Assembly: GCF_003610555.1 (NCBI RefSeq)
Contig: NZ_RAPQ01000010.1
Span: 310,001-374,000 of the forward strand
Direction: 5' to 3'
Length of the DNA stretch: 64,000 bases
From: Marinifilum flexuosum
Lineage (GTDB): Bacteria; Bacteroidota; Bacteroidia; Bacteroidales; Marinifilaceae
The position numbers and the translations under genes are program-made. Each line of letters starts with the position of its first letter. The first letter of the stretch is position 1. Positions 41,989 through 51,543 of this stretch are shown here, one piece after another. Under the pieces are notes generated by a model. That model ran no database searches, had not been told where the DNA came from, and was given only the letters and a program-made list of their open reading frames with translations.

Positions 41989-42321
41989 ATGCTTATGGTT
42001 AAAGTTAGAATACCCCGAAACGAAGATCAATTATTGGGATTGTTAGGAAAAATCAACAAAAGACACGAATGCAATAAGAAAAAAAGTCTTTTGAACGGAG
42101 CTGTCAATATGGATCGCCTAGTTGAAAAATCTAAAAAAATTAGAAATTTTAAGGATCTAGAGTCAGAACCAAGTGCAAAAAAACAATCTTTTGATCACTC
42201 AAAGAGCAATGATTTAAAGTTTATCTCAAGCGAAATTCGCAGCATCAAAAATTTATTGCTTGCTGTTTATCCTGATGAGCCCAAAGTGATTAAAGAATGG
42301 GGCTTCGAAATAAATGATTAA
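41989..42321 (+). CDS. Hypothetical small basic protein
   Basis: 110 aa, family not recognised. No signal peptide or membrane segment; Lys-rich centre (KKKSLLNGAVNMDRLVEKSKKIR) and a helical C-terminus ending YPDEPKVIKEWGFEIND. An alternative start is the second Met at 41995. It is followed by a hairpin terminator and the second 21-bp array, and it converges on purM. Confidence 0.6.
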   Translation: MLMVKVRIPRNEDQLLGLLGKINKRHECNKKKSLLNGAVNMDRLVEKSKKIRNFKDLESEPSAKKQSFDHSKSNDLKFISSEIRSIKNLLLAVYPDEPKVIKEWGFEIND

Positions 42322-42353
42322 GTCTGCAATCAAATTACAGACACCAATAAGAA

Positions 42354-42386
42354 AATGCCATTCAACTCTTTGAGTGGTATTTTTTA
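42354..42386 (+). terminator. Terminator of the small basic protein gene
   Basis: AATGCCATTCAA (42354-42365) and TTGAGTGGTATT (42370-42381) form a 12-bp stem on + with two G-U pairs, followed by TTTTTATTTG. The wobbles fit + strand RNA. Confidence 0.75.
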
Positions 42387-42416
42387 TTTGAATATCAGAA
42401 GGTCAACCTCTTCTAA

Positions 42417-42786
42417 TTTATATATTGAAAACTGAACATTCACTCTTAAAACCTGAAGTTTTAATATCAAAAACTCAATAATTAATATTAAAAGTAGACC
42501 TTTTAACATTGAAGAGTGATGTTTCAATATTAAAACATGGCGTTTCAACGTTGAAGATTGAAGTCGCAACATTAAAAGTTAATGCGTCAACTTTTCTTAC
42601 TCTCTTTTTAGCCCTACTGGACATCATTTTTCATTAAAAGTTGAAGTTTCAACGTTAAAACTTTATGTAACCACATTGACACCACAATTGTCAACGTTGA
42701 AAGCTGAGCTATTAATGTTAAAACCTGAACTTTTAACATGGAAAGTTCAGGTTTTAATATGTATTTATGAGATCACAAGTTTGAAA
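42417..42786. repeat. 21-bp palindromic tandem array
   Basis: Units start at 42417, 42438, 42459, 42480, 42501, 42522, 42543, 42564 and 42585 (spacing 21). After a weaker stretch and a one-base slip they resume at 42647, 42668, 42689, 42710, 42731, 42752 and 42773 (again 21). The core is close to the 14-bp palindrome TTTCAACGTTGAAA; examples are TTTCAACGTTGAAG at 42543, TTTCAACGTTAAAA at 42647 and TGTCAACGTTGAAA at 42689. Seven less conserved bases separate cores. A perfect palindrome GATCTTTAAAGATC at 42791-42804 follows. Lies between convergent genes. Confidence 0.85.
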
Positions 42787-42808
42787 CTTGGATCTTTAAA
42801 GATCATCT

Positions 42809-43978
42809 TTAGTAAACGAATTCTCCAAATTCGCTTTTGATCGTTAATTTCTTGCCTTCATAAGCCTCACATCTACCAACAATCTGAGCATCTACATTAA
42901 ACTCTTTTGAGATTGCGATGATATCTTCAGCAATTTCTTGTGGAACATACAATTCAAATCTATGTCCCATATTAAAGACTTTGTACATTTCGACCCAAGC
43001 GGTTCCACTTTGCTCATGAATTAATTTGAACAATGGTGGCACATCAAACATGTTGTCTTTTACCACATGAATATTATCCACAAAGTTCATAACTTTGGTT
43101 TGAGCTCCGCCCGAACAGTGAATCATTCCATGAATTTGAGAACGATATTTATCCAAGATTTTTTTGATAATTGGAGCGTAGGTTCTGGTTGCTGACAATA
43201 CCAATTTACCTGCATCAATATCTACCCCTTCAACCGAATCGGTTAATTTGCAATTGCCTGAATAAACCAAATCTTCAGGAACAGCATTATCGAAGCTTTC
43301 AGGATATTTTTCCGCCAAATATTTCGAGAATACATCGTGACGAGCAGAAGTTAATCCATTTGAACCCATACCTCCATTGTACTCCGATTCGTAAGTTGCC
43401 TTACCCGATGATGAAAGACCAACAATTACATCACCATCCTGAATTTTCTCATTGGTGATTACATCTTCACGTTTCATACGGCAAGTAACGGTAGAATCAA
43501 CAATAATGGTTCTTACCAAATCACCAACATCAGCAGTTTCACCACCAGTTGAGTGAATATTTACGCCAAGCTTGGCATACTCGGCAAGCAACTCTTCGGT
43601 TCCATTAATAATTGCAGAAATTACTTCTCCCGGAATTAAATTCTTGTTTCTTCCAATTGTAGACGACAAAAGAATATTATCAACTGCACCTACACAAAGC
43701 AAATCATCAATATTCATGATTAAGGCATCCTGAGCAATACCTTTCCAAACGGAAATATCACCAGTCTCCTTCCAATACATATATGCCAAAGATGATTTTG
43801 TTCCAGCCCCATCGGCATGCATAATATTGCAATATTCATCATCACCAGTTAAATAATCGGGAACCACCTTACAAAAGGCATTCGGAAATAGGCCTTTATC
43901 AAGGTCTTTAATCGCACTATGTACATCTTCCTTCGAAGCCGAAACGCCTCTAAGATTGTATCTTTCGTCTTTTCTCAT
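42809..43978 (-). CDS. purM: Phosphoribosylformylglycinamidine cyclo-ligase
   Basis: AIR synthase of purine synthesis, ATP-dependent. 389 aa, the longer Bacteroidota form. Begins MRKDERYNLRGVSASKEDVH; the ATP-site segment MHADGAGTKSSLAYMYW, MNIDDLLCVGA, IHSTGGETADVGDLVRTI and VIVGLSSSGKATYESEYNGG mark the fold. The C-terminus ends IKSEFGEFVY, about 20 bases from the repeat array. It stands alone, away from other pur genes. Confidence 0.94.
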   Translation of the reverse strand: MRKDERYNLRGVSASKEDVHSAIKDLDKGLFPNAFCKVVPDYLTGDDEYCNIMHADGAGTKSSLAYMYWKETGDISVWKGIAQDALIMNIDDLLCVGAVDNILLSSTIGRNKNLIPGEVISAIINGTEELLAEYAKLGVNIHSTGGETADVGDLVRTIIVDSTVTCRMKREDVITNEKIQDGDVIVGLSSSGKATYESEYNGGMGSNGLTSARHDVFSKYLAEKYPESFDNAVPEDLVYSGNCKLTDSVEGVDIDAGKLVLSATRTYAPIIKKILDKYRSQIHGMIHCSGGAQTKVMNFVDNIHVVKDNMFDVPPLFKLIHEQSGTAWVEMYKVFNMGHRFELYVPQEIAEDIIAISKEFNVDAQIVGRCEAYEGKKLTIKSEFGEFVY

Positions 43979-43991
43979 GGTTGTTTAGAAT

Positions 43992-44024
43992 AAAAGGTAA
44001 AAGTAAAAAGGTAAAAGCAAAAAG
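43992..44024. repeat. Short 14-bp direct repeat upstream of purM
   Basis: AAAAGGTAAAAG at 43992-44003 recurs at 44006-44017, followed by a third partial copy (CAAAAAG). A purine-rich A/G tract between purM and the next gene; role unknown. Confidence 0.45.
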
Positions 44025-44078
44025 TCATTTTTGTCCCAAACGAAACATTCACAATCATTTGCCGATCTTAAACCAAGA

Positions 44079-46436
44079 TTACTCCTTCAATTTTTTAGCT
44101 TCGGCAAAGGTAATCTTTTTCCCTTTATAGTATGCGATTACAAATGCTTTAATTCCTTTCTTATTGATCTTTTGCGATTCCAATTTAGCTTCTTTGTAGC
44201 TATCGTAAATTCCCGTGGTATATCGAACGGCCGATTGATTAACCGGAGCTTTAAAAACCACTTTGAAATTTTGAATTACTCCGGGAACCGTTTTCTTCCC
44301 AAAAGCACCAATCTGAATGGTATAAAACACACCTTTTACTTTATTTAAATCTTTAATTTGAGTATTTCCAATCTGATTAGGATCACTTCCTGGTTTCACT
44401 TTGGAGTTGGGGCCAGGTACATAATCGGTTGATAGAACTTTAAACTCTGTTCTCCTGTTCAACTGATTGGCAATTTCTTTTTGCTTAGAGGTAAACTGCC
44501 AAATATTTTTCTCGGTAAGCACTGTTTCTTCCAACAAGAAATCATATTCATCAGCAATTTCTTTGCTCACCACCCTAGGTTGTGACTCTCCATATCCGTG
44601 TGCAACCAAACGATCCCAATATATTCCATTTTCAATTAAATAATCAACAACCGACTGTGCTCTTTTCTGAGAAAGGTCCTTATTGGTGGATTCACTCCCA
44701 ACAAAATCGGTATGTGAACCCAATTCAATTGTAATTTTCGGATTATCATTTAAGGTTTCAACCAAAGCATCAAGAGCTTCTTTCGATTCTTCGCGAAGAC
44801 TCCACTTTCCAAAATCGTAGAAAATATTTGGCAACTCAATTGGTTTTTCTATTGCCTTCAAGCCTATCATCGATTTAAAATTTCGACTCACTTGAATTCC
44901 CACTGTACTTACCTGCTCTTTGCCATTCAAATAACCATCTTTCGAAACCATAGCTATATATTCCAAGTCAGGTTTCAATTCAAATCGAAAGTTTCCTTTG
45001 TCATCTGTTTTCACATCCAATTGTTCTCCATCAGATGAAACCAAATTAATACTAGCTCGTTCAACAGGAGCTTTAGACTCCGAATCAACAACTTGCCCTA
45101 TAAATGCAAATTGCAAAGGCACATAATCAAATCGGTAGATGTTATCATTCCCTTTTTTTCGCGAAGACGAAAACATTCCTTTCTCTTTATTGGGCTGAAA
45201 ATGAATTGCAAAATCATCGGCAGTAGAATTGATCGGATATTTCATATTCTCTACTTCCCACAAACCAGACTCAGCTCTTTGTGCCATATAGATATCCAAT
45301 CCACCTATTCCTCCTTTACGATCTGAGGCAAAATAAAGCTTACCGTTGTCGCGGATATGTGGAAACAATTCATCTTCTTCAGAATTGATTGGCTTACCTA
45401 AATTTTGTGGCTCTGTCCATCCACTTCCACTTTTTTTACTCATCCAAATGTCATTTCCTCCATAACCACCTGGCATATCCGAAACAAAATATAAAATTGT
45501 ACCATCTGCAGAAATGGATGGGTGTGCAACAGACAAAGAATCGGGAACCAATTCCTGAAGAGCTACCCTGCCCCACTCTCCATTCTGCCTTTGTACAGCA
45601 AAAATTTTCGTTCCTTGATTGTCCTTATTTATTTTTCGTGAAGAAGTGAAGTAAAAAATATCTCCACTTGAATTAAAACAAGCTGCACCTTCGTTCCAAT
45701 CTGAATTGATCGTATCGCCAATCGTAGAAGGCTTACTCCACTGATAAGTATCAGTAATTACAGTTCGAGTTGTGGCCTTTCTTCCTTTTTTCTTTCGTGA
45801 TTTTCGAACCACCTCATTTGAATAGTGCGACTCTAATAAATTTGTAAAGTACTCACCAGTAACACCATCTTTTTTTACCTTATCTTTTAATTTTCGATTT
45901 GATGTAAAGAAAATCACATTGGTATCTTGTCCCATATATATTGGAGCAAAATCACTAGATGCAGAATTAAATTCTTTCAAAACTTCCACTTTATACCTTC
46001 CTGGAAATTCCTCCCAATAAGAAACTCTTTTCAGAATTTTAGCTGCATCATCGGTTTGTTCGGCCTCAGGTTTTAAATCCAAATATTCCCAGAAATTCTC
46101 TTCCGCCTCCTCAAGTCTGTAGTTTTTAAGCTCGGCATAGCCCAAGCCTTTTACTGCATCCACGAAAGTATCCCTATTCATAATAGCCTTTCGATACCAT
46201 GATGATGCTTTTCGCGGTCTATTAATCTCATCAAAACAATTTGCATTCATAAATGCAATTTCTGCTTTTCGCTCCCTGTCTTTCTCTTTTTTATATGCCT
46301 TTTCATACATTTCCTGCGCATGAAAATACCTGCCGGATTTTAGCATTTTATTTCCACGATTAACGTAAGATTGCGATGAACAAGATATTAACAAGCCTAT
46401 TATACAGAGTAATCCTGCGAAAGAAAGAATTTTCAT
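44079..46436 (-). CDS. OmpA-family lipoprotein with TPR, PD40 and SPOR-like domains
   Basis: 785-aa outer-membrane lipoprotein anchored to peptidoglycan. Lipobox LISC with Cys19; TPR-like helices at about 25-135; PD40/beta-propeller repeats at about 150-430 (GTILYFVSDMPGGYGGNDIW, GKLYFASDRKGGIGGLDIYM); a carboxypeptidase-regulatory-like beta domain at about 440-520; an OmpA domain at about 540-670 (ITIELGSHTDFVGSESTN, LSQKRAQSVVDYLI); and a SPOR-like end (GVFYTIQIGAFGKKT). Relatives occur with type 9 secretion and gliding proteins, but no such partner is nearby. Confidence 0.9.
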   Translation of the reverse strand: MKILSFAGLLCIIGLLISCSSQSYVNRGNKMLKSGRYFHAQEMYEKAYKKEKDRERKAEIAFMNANCFDEINRPRKASSWYRKAIMNRDTFVDAVKGLGYAELKNYRLEEAEENFWEYLDLKPEAEQTDDAAKILKRVSYWEEFPGRYKVEVLKEFNSASSDFAPIYMGQDTNVIFFTSNRKLKDKVKKDGVTGEYFTNLLESHYSNEVVRKSRKKKGRKATTRTVITDTYQWSKPSTIGDTINSDWNEGAACFNSSGDIFYFTSSRKINKDNQGTKIFAVQRQNGEWGRVALQELVPDSLSVAHPSISADGTILYFVSDMPGGYGGNDIWMSKKSGSGWTEPQNLGKPINSEEDELFPHIRDNGKLYFASDRKGGIGGLDIYMAQRAESGLWEVENMKYPINSTADDFAIHFQPNKEKGMFSSSRKKGNDNIYRFDYVPLQFAFIGQVVDSESKAPVERASINLVSSDGEQLDVKTDDKGNFRFELKPDLEYIAMVSKDGYLNGKEQVSTVGIQVSRNFKSMIGLKAIEKPIELPNIFYDFGKWSLREESKEALDALVETLNDNPKITIELGSHTDFVGSESTNKDLSQKRAQSVVDYLIENGIYWDRLVAHGYGESQPRVVSKEIADEYDFLLEETVLTEKNIWQFTSKQKEIANQLNRRTEFKVLSTDYVPGPNSKVKPGSDPNQIGNTQIKDLNKVKGVFYTIQIGAFGKKTVPGVIQNFKVVFKAPVNQSAVRYTTGIYDSYKEAKLESQKINKKGIKAFVIAYYKGKKITFAEAKKLKE

Positions 46437-46505
46437 TATGTGATATGTTCGATTATAAAGTATAAAAATAAATATTTTATTCTATTGTCAACCTATCAAA
46501 ACAGA

Positions 46506-46538
46506 AAAGGATGTCCATTATATATGAACATCCTTTTT
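46506..46538 (-). terminator. glnN terminator
   Basis: AAAGGATGTCCA (46506-46517) and TGAACATCCTTT (46525-46536) form a 12-bp stem with one wobble and a 7-base loop. The flanks are A-rich on the left and T-rich on the right, so it could work in both directions. Confidence 0.7.
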
Positions 46539-46559
46539 CTAAAAATATTATAGATCGAA

Positions 46560-48749
46560 CTAGTTATTGAATAACAATTCGCGATATTTTGGCAATGGCC
46601 ACATTTCATTATCTACAACAAGCTCTAACTTATCAATATGGTAACGAATATCTTCCAAATACGGACGCACTTTCTGATCATATGCAAATGCCATTTTGTG
46701 TCCATCCTCGATAACATTACATTCTTTACGAGCTTCAACCATTCCTTTCACTTTTGCTTTAATAGAAGAAATGTGACCTGAAATTTCTCGAATTAGCTCT
46801 TTTCTTGCTCCTGCTAAATTTTCAAACTCTTCAGCTGAGAAGATATCTCTTAAACCTTGAACATTCTGAATCAATTTGGTTTGATAAGCAACAGCTGTAG
46901 GAACAATGTGGTTGATTGCCAAATCACCTAATACACGTGCTTCAATCTGAATCTTCATGGTGAATTTTTCCATTTCAACCTCAACACGAGCTTCCAATTC
47001 TTTCTCTGTCATTACTCCACTCTCAATCAATGATCTTTTAGCAGGTGCTTCAAGATATTTAGAAAGAGATTCCGGCACACTTGTGATATTAGTTAGTCCT
47101 CGTTTTTTCGCCTCAATCACCCAAGCTCCTGAATAACCGTCACCGTTAAAACGGATTGGTTTAGATTCAATAATTAATTTTTTAAGAACCTGGAAAATCG
47201 CTTCATCCTTTTTAATTCCTTCATTGATTAATCTATCAACAGCAGCTTTAAAATCTTTCAACTGAACAGCCATTGCTGCATTCAAAGCTGTCATTGCTGC
47301 AGCATTATTTGCAGAAGAACCAACAGCACGGAACTCAAAACGATTACCAGTAAAGGCAAATGGAGAAGTACGGTTACGATCGGTATTATCCAAAATAATT
47401 TCAGGAATACGACCAATACCTAATTTCAATGCTGTTTTTTCGTCTGGAGTCATTTTCTTCTCACCAACTTCCTCAACAATTTTTTTCAACATCTTAGAAA
47501 CCTCATCACCTAAGAATACAGAAACAATTGATGGCGGTGCTTCATTAGCTCCCAATCTATGACTATTAGATGCTGTAAGAATGGATGCGCGAAGAAGATC
47601 CTGATTCTTATATACAGCCATTAATGTATTCACAACAAAGGTAAGAAACTGCATATTTCCTTTAGGATTCTTACCTGGAGCCATTAACACAACACCAGTA
47701 TCGGTACTCAACGACCAGTTATTGTGCTTACCTGATCCGTTAACACCAGCGTATGGTTTTTCGTGGAACAATACACGGAACTTGTGGTTTCGAGCAACTC
47801 TCTTCATTACATCCATCACCAACTGATTGTGGTCATTTGCCAAGTTAGCCTCTTCGAAAATTGGAGCCAACTCAAACTGAGAAGGAGCAACCTCGTTGTG
47901 ACGAGTCTTCACAGGAACACCTAATTTGTGACACTCTACCTCCAAATCCATCATAAATTTAGTCACACGCTCAGGAATAGATCCAAAATAGTGATCATCT
48001 AACTGCTGATCTTTAGACGAAGAGTGTCCCATTAATGTACGACCTGTTAATGCAAGATCAGGACGAGCTTGATACAATGCCTCATCAATAAGGAAGTATT
48101 CCTGCTCCCAACCTAGGTTAGCATGAACTTTAGTAACATTTTTATCGAAATATTGACAAACATCAACAGCAGCCTCATCAACAGCAGCCAATGCCTTCAA
48201 CAAAGGAGTTTTATAATCAAGAGCTTCACCTGTATATGAAATAAATACTGTTGGAATACAAAGTGTTGTTCCAATAATAAATGCTGGTGAAGAAACATCC
48301 CAAGCAGTATATCCACGAGCTTCAAAAGTCTGACGAATACCTCCCGAAGGGAATGAAGAAGCATCAGGCTCTTGCTGAGCCAGTAACTTCCCTGAAAAAT
48401 TTTCTATCATGTTACCACCATCACCATAATCAATAAAGCCATCGTGTTTTTCTGCAGTACCATCGGTTAAAGGTTGAAACCAGTGAGTATAGTGAGTAGC
48501 TCCTTTTTCAATTGCCCAGGTTTTCATTCCTAAAGCAATACCATCGGACATTTTTCGATCGATAGATCCTCCCTTTTGGTTCGCAGCCTTAACAGCTTTA
48601 AAAGCATCTTTTGACAGATACTTTCTCATGGATTCTACATTAAAAACTAAATCGGCATAATAATCAGTCGCCTTATTAGAAGGTAACGTCACCGATTTTG
48701 GCTGTCTTGAAAGCAATTCACTTAACGCTTGAAATCTAATGGTGGCCAT
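46560..48749 (-). CDS. glnN: Glutamine synthetase type III
   Basis: Makes glutamine from glutamate and ammonia; the large type III enzyme typical of Bacteroidota. 729 aa with NLGWEQEYFLIDEALY, the substrate region RHNEVAPSQFELAPIFEEAN, KPYAGVNGSGKHNNWSLSTD and RTSPFAFTGNRFEFRAVGSS. The C-terminal helical extension (about 560-729) sets it apart from types I and II. About 250 bases upstream hold no gene and no clear -7 element. Confidence 0.97.
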   Translation of the reverse strand: MATIRFQALSELLSRQPKSVTLPSNKATDYYADLVFNVESMRKYLSKDAFKAVKAANQKGGSIDRKMSDGIALGMKTWAIEKGATHYTHWFQPLTDGTAEKHDGFIDYGDGGNMIENFSGKLLAQQEPDASSFPSGGIRQTFEARGYTAWDVSSPAFIIGTTLCIPTVFISYTGEALDYKTPLLKALAAVDEAAVDVCQYFDKNVTKVHANLGWEQEYFLIDEALYQARPDLALTGRTLMGHSSSKDQQLDDHYFGSIPERVTKFMMDLEVECHKLGVPVKTRHNEVAPSQFELAPIFEEANLANDHNQLVMDVMKRVARNHKFRVLFHEKPYAGVNGSGKHNNWSLSTDTGVVLMAPGKNPKGNMQFLTFVVNTLMAVYKNQDLLRASILTASNSHRLGANEAPPSIVSVFLGDEVSKMLKKIVEEVGEKKMTPDEKTALKLGIGRIPEIILDNTDRNRTSPFAFTGNRFEFRAVGSSANNAAAMTALNAAMAVQLKDFKAAVDRLINEGIKKDEAIFQVLKKLIIESKPIRFNGDGYSGAWVIEAKKRGLTNITSVPESLSKYLEAPAKRSLIESGVMTEKELEARVEVEMEKFTMKIQIEARVLGDLAINHIVPTAVAYQTKLIQNVQGLRDIFSAEEFENLAGARKELIREISGHISSIKAKVKGMVEARKECNVIEDGHKMAFAYDQKVRPYLEDIRYHIDKLELVVDNEMWPLPKYRELLFNN

Positions 48750-49005
48750 AAACTTAAAAATTTTAGTTAATAGTTAATGTTATATGCAATATTACAGGGG
48801 CTCTTTAAAAAATTAGTTGTTTTTTTCACCAAACACCCCCCTCAACTGCACAGTACAAAAATGAAGAAAAAAAACTATTTCTGCAACACTACCCATGGAT
48901 TACAACAGGTATGTCACAAAAAAATCGATAAAAATCCAGGTTAAACCCTAGATTTTTATCGATTGCGCAAATATTTTAAAGTTTTTTTCGGTAGAAGTGT
49001 ATTTT

Positions 49006-50100
49006 TTATTTCGCCTTAGGGATTTTTGGTGCTTTTTTCTCAATTACCTCTTTCACATCCTTCCTGGAATTGATTAAATGGTAAAATTCTTCGATATATC
49101 CGATGAGTTTATATCGATTTGTTTCTTTCAGGTGTTCACATTGATTCAGCAATTCTAAAAATAAAGGTTTAAGCTCATTAAAATTTGTAAAAGCCTGTTG
49201 TAACTCTTCTGAACTCCACCTCATCCCTTTGTACAATCTTTTGTATTTGGCATCTGATTCTATTTTGGGAGATAAGGTAAAGTAAGAATGGTTAATAATA
49301 CCCGACCAGTCAAAATCATAGGGAACCACAACAGGAATACTGTATTCGCTAACCGACATTATATCTATATTATGCAATCTACCAACATCCCAATCGGCAT
49401 TACCTATCATTAATTGAAACAAAGAGAGCATCACCATATTTTCTCTCAAAATCTCATATTGCTTCATGTTCTTGAAGTTTAAAATGTGCTTTCCGTTTCT
49501 TACGGCCACATCTTCCTTATCTTCAAGAAAAAACCCAAACTTTGTCAAGGTATCCGAAGAGTTAATATCTATAAATGATACTTGAGACAATCGAACTCGA
49601 TAGCTGTGATTCGAAATCAAATTATACATTTTATAAATAAGATATTCCTCAATGGTATGCTGCTCATAATCATCCACAAAAGATTGACAATGACTCACAT
49701 ACTTTAATTTTGACTGCCCTTCAAACTCCGTTCCCACAGCTTCTTTTACGGTAATTTTAAAACGCAATGGTGGAAAATTGCAATTTTGCTTTCTGCGACG
49801 AAAATTACCTCTGGTTTTTACTTTCACCTCCATCACATCAGCCTTACCATTCTCTGAAAACACCTTTAATTCACTTTTATGGTATTTCCTTTTTTCTGCA
49901 ATATCATTAATTAATAATGCCAAGTCTGTTTTTAACTCTATTTTTAACAGATCCTCATTTTTAAACAATGGTAAGTTTAACAAACTATCTCGGTCTTTCG
50001 CCGTTATTGGATTTGCACTTAAAATATTCCCCGTACAAACTAACAATAGTAATAATAAAGCAAGATTTTGTCCTTTTCTTATTACGCTCCCATTCTCCAT
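49006..50100 (-). CDS. Exported CotH-like hypothetical protein
   Basis: 364 aa from the start chosen at 50100, where MENGSVIRKGQNLALLLLLL gives a signal peptide cleaved near NILSA; starting at 50172 would overlap the upstream gene by 59 bases. Conserved-looking blocks are KTRGNFRRRKQNCNFPPLRF, YEQHTIEEYLIYKMYNLIS, MIGNADWDVGRLHNIDI and VVPYDFDWSGIIN. The NxDW...HN...PYDFDW pattern recalls spore-coat CotH atypical kinases, but this is a weak resemblance. It lies 13 bases behind the phosphatase gene. Confidence 0.65.
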   Translation of the reverse strand: MENGSVIRKGQNLALLLLLLVCTGNILSANPITAKDRDSLLNLPLFKNEDLLKIELKTDLALLINDIAEKRKYHKSELKVFSENGKADVMEVKVKTRGNFRRRKQNCNFPPLRFKITVKEAVGTEFEGQSKLKYVSHCQSFVDDYEQHTIEEYLIYKMYNLISNHSYRVRLSQVSFIDINSSDTLTKFGFFLEDKEDVAVRNGKHILNFKNMKQYEILRENMVMLSLFQLMIGNADWDVGRLHNIDIMSVSEYSIPVVVPYDFDWSGIINHSYFTLSPKIESDAKYKRLYKGMRWSSEELQQAFTNFNELKPLFLELLNQCEHLKETNRYKLIGYIEEFYHLINSRKDVKEVIEKKAPKIPKAK

Positions 50101-50113
50101 TTTGCAATTATAT

Positions 50114-51301
50114 TTATTCAATACTTTCTTTCTTCCCATCAATAAATATGCGATAATAATTATCATTTTCAATAAACAACACCTGTGGCTTTATTTCATC
50201 ATATCCCATAGGAACATTCATTGCAACCAACCTTCCTTCTTTTAACAATCTAATTGCTTCCACCTCAGTATGTCCAAAAAATATCCTTTTTACCTTATAG
50301 TAATTTAACACCTTATCCAATTCTTCATCAGTAATTATTGAATAGTTACGTGTTTTCATTAAATATCCCCTGTACCAAAGTGGGTTGCCTGGAAAATAAA
50401 CTTCTTTCATTAATTCGGCCTGCGTCTTTCCATGGTCAGGCTTTAAACTCATCCTTATTTCTTTATTAATCTGATTCAAAGTCATATCTTTCTCAATCAT
50501 CTCAGGAGAAATTCCTCCATGAACAAAAAGAAGGTCATTAATTTTCACAACTGAATTAAGCGATCTTAACCATTTTCCTAACTCAGTATCCTCCTTAAAA
50601 AAACGCGGATAATTTATCATTAAACGTTTGCTCATTTTTTTATATTTAGGAGCTATATATCGGGCATCATTCATCAGTACCATAATTTCATGATTACCCA
50701 ATAAGAAATGCAATCTACCTTTGTATGCTTTTGCCTGTCGCTGCAGTTTTTTAATCAAATAAAGGCTTTCCGTAACCTTATCTCCTCTATCGAAAATATC
50801 ACCAATAAAAACCACATGTCCATCACCCCACAACCAATTTAATTCTTCATCAATAACTTTTGCTCCCCTTAATAGTTTAATCAAAGCATCATATTCCCCA
50901 TGAACATCTCCAACTACCAATATTTTTTTAACATTTTCAAACTCAGCCCCCTGTACAGGGTAATCTCCTTTTCTGAGCCAATATCTATTTTTATCACCCT
51001 TAAGACCTTTTACCTGAACTGAATCAGACTTTATTTTTAATCTTTTCTCTCTGATACTAATACTATTTTCTTCATGCGAATGATCCACATACCACATCCT
51101 AACCTCTTTTGAATCAATCCAGGAAAAATGAGGGCCATCAGAGTAATCTGGCAAGTTTATGTCATCAATATTTCCTCTAAAAACTTTATCGTATTTAGAA
51201 AAAGCACCTGAACTTAATTTCTTTTTTTGTGCACTAAGTGGAAACAAAACACAAATGCATAATAAGAACAATACACATTTTACATACCGATATGAAATCA
51301 T
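50114..51301 (-). CDS. Exported metallophosphoesterase (PPP-like)
   Basis: Periplasmic calcineurin-like phosphatase, 395 aa, close to Shewanella-like protein phosphatases. Signal peptide (LFLLCICVLFPLSAQ). Metal and catalytic motifs in order: VVGDVHGEYDALIKLL, VFIGDIFDRGDKV, FLLGNHEIMVL, FVHGGISPEM and FFGHTEVEAI. The substrate could be a phosphoprotein. Its close pairing with the downstream CotH-like gene, a possible atypical kinase, would make a kinase-phosphatase pair, which is inference. Confidence 0.87.
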   Translation of the reverse strand: MISYRYVKCVLFLLCICVLFPLSAQKKKLSSGAFSKYDKVFRGNIDDINLPDYSDGPHFSWIDSKEVRMWYVDHSHEENSISIREKRLKIKSDSVQVKGLKGDKNRYWLRKGDYPVQGAEFENVKKILVVGDVHGEYDALIKLLRGAKVIDEELNWLWGDGHVVFIGDIFDRGDKVTESLYLIKKLQRQAKAYKGRLHFLLGNHEIMVLMNDARYIAPKYKKMSKRLMINYPRFFKEDTELGKWLRSLNSVVKINDLLFVHGGISPEMIEKDMTLNQINKEIRMSLKPDHGKTQAELMKEVYFPGNPLWYRGYLMKTRNYSIITDEELDKVLNYYKVKRIFFGHTEVEAIRLLKEGRLVAMNVPMGYDEIKPQVLFIENDNYYRIFIDGKKESIE

Positions 51302-51491
51302 AAAATATATCTTTTAGTATCAAACCAAATACCATTTTCTTCAGCTTGCTTTAAATCAAAAACTAAACCAAAATTTTATAGAAAATAGTACATCCATAAT
51401 GTTCGAAAGCAAAACACAGGCTGCCCGAAATCGAACAAGCAATGAACTTGCATGAAGTTAGTAAAAATTATTAAGAGCTAATCATACAAAA

Positions 51492-51519
51492 AAACAGGAG
51501 CCCTTTCGAACCCCTGTTT
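51492..51519 (-). terminator. susD-like gene terminator
   Basis: AAACAGGAG (51492-51500) and CCCCTGTTT (51511-51519) form a 9-bp stem on the - strand with one G-U pair and a 10-base loop, then a U-tract from the A run to the left. It closes the NlpC-epimerase-SusC-SusD unit. Confidence 0.7.
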
Positions 51520-51543
51520 CACTACTACTACAATGTACCTGAT

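Noticed and set aside
42384-42572. Small - strand frame with repeated LK heptads in the second array
   Set aside because: A shadow of the 21-bp array. The one-base slip near 42626 breaks the frame in the second half, which argues against coding.
42417-42786. CRISPR-like array
   Set aside because: There are no constant repeats with unique spacers. The cores vary, the spacers are only 7 bases, and no cas gene is nearby. The same applies at 19411-19800.
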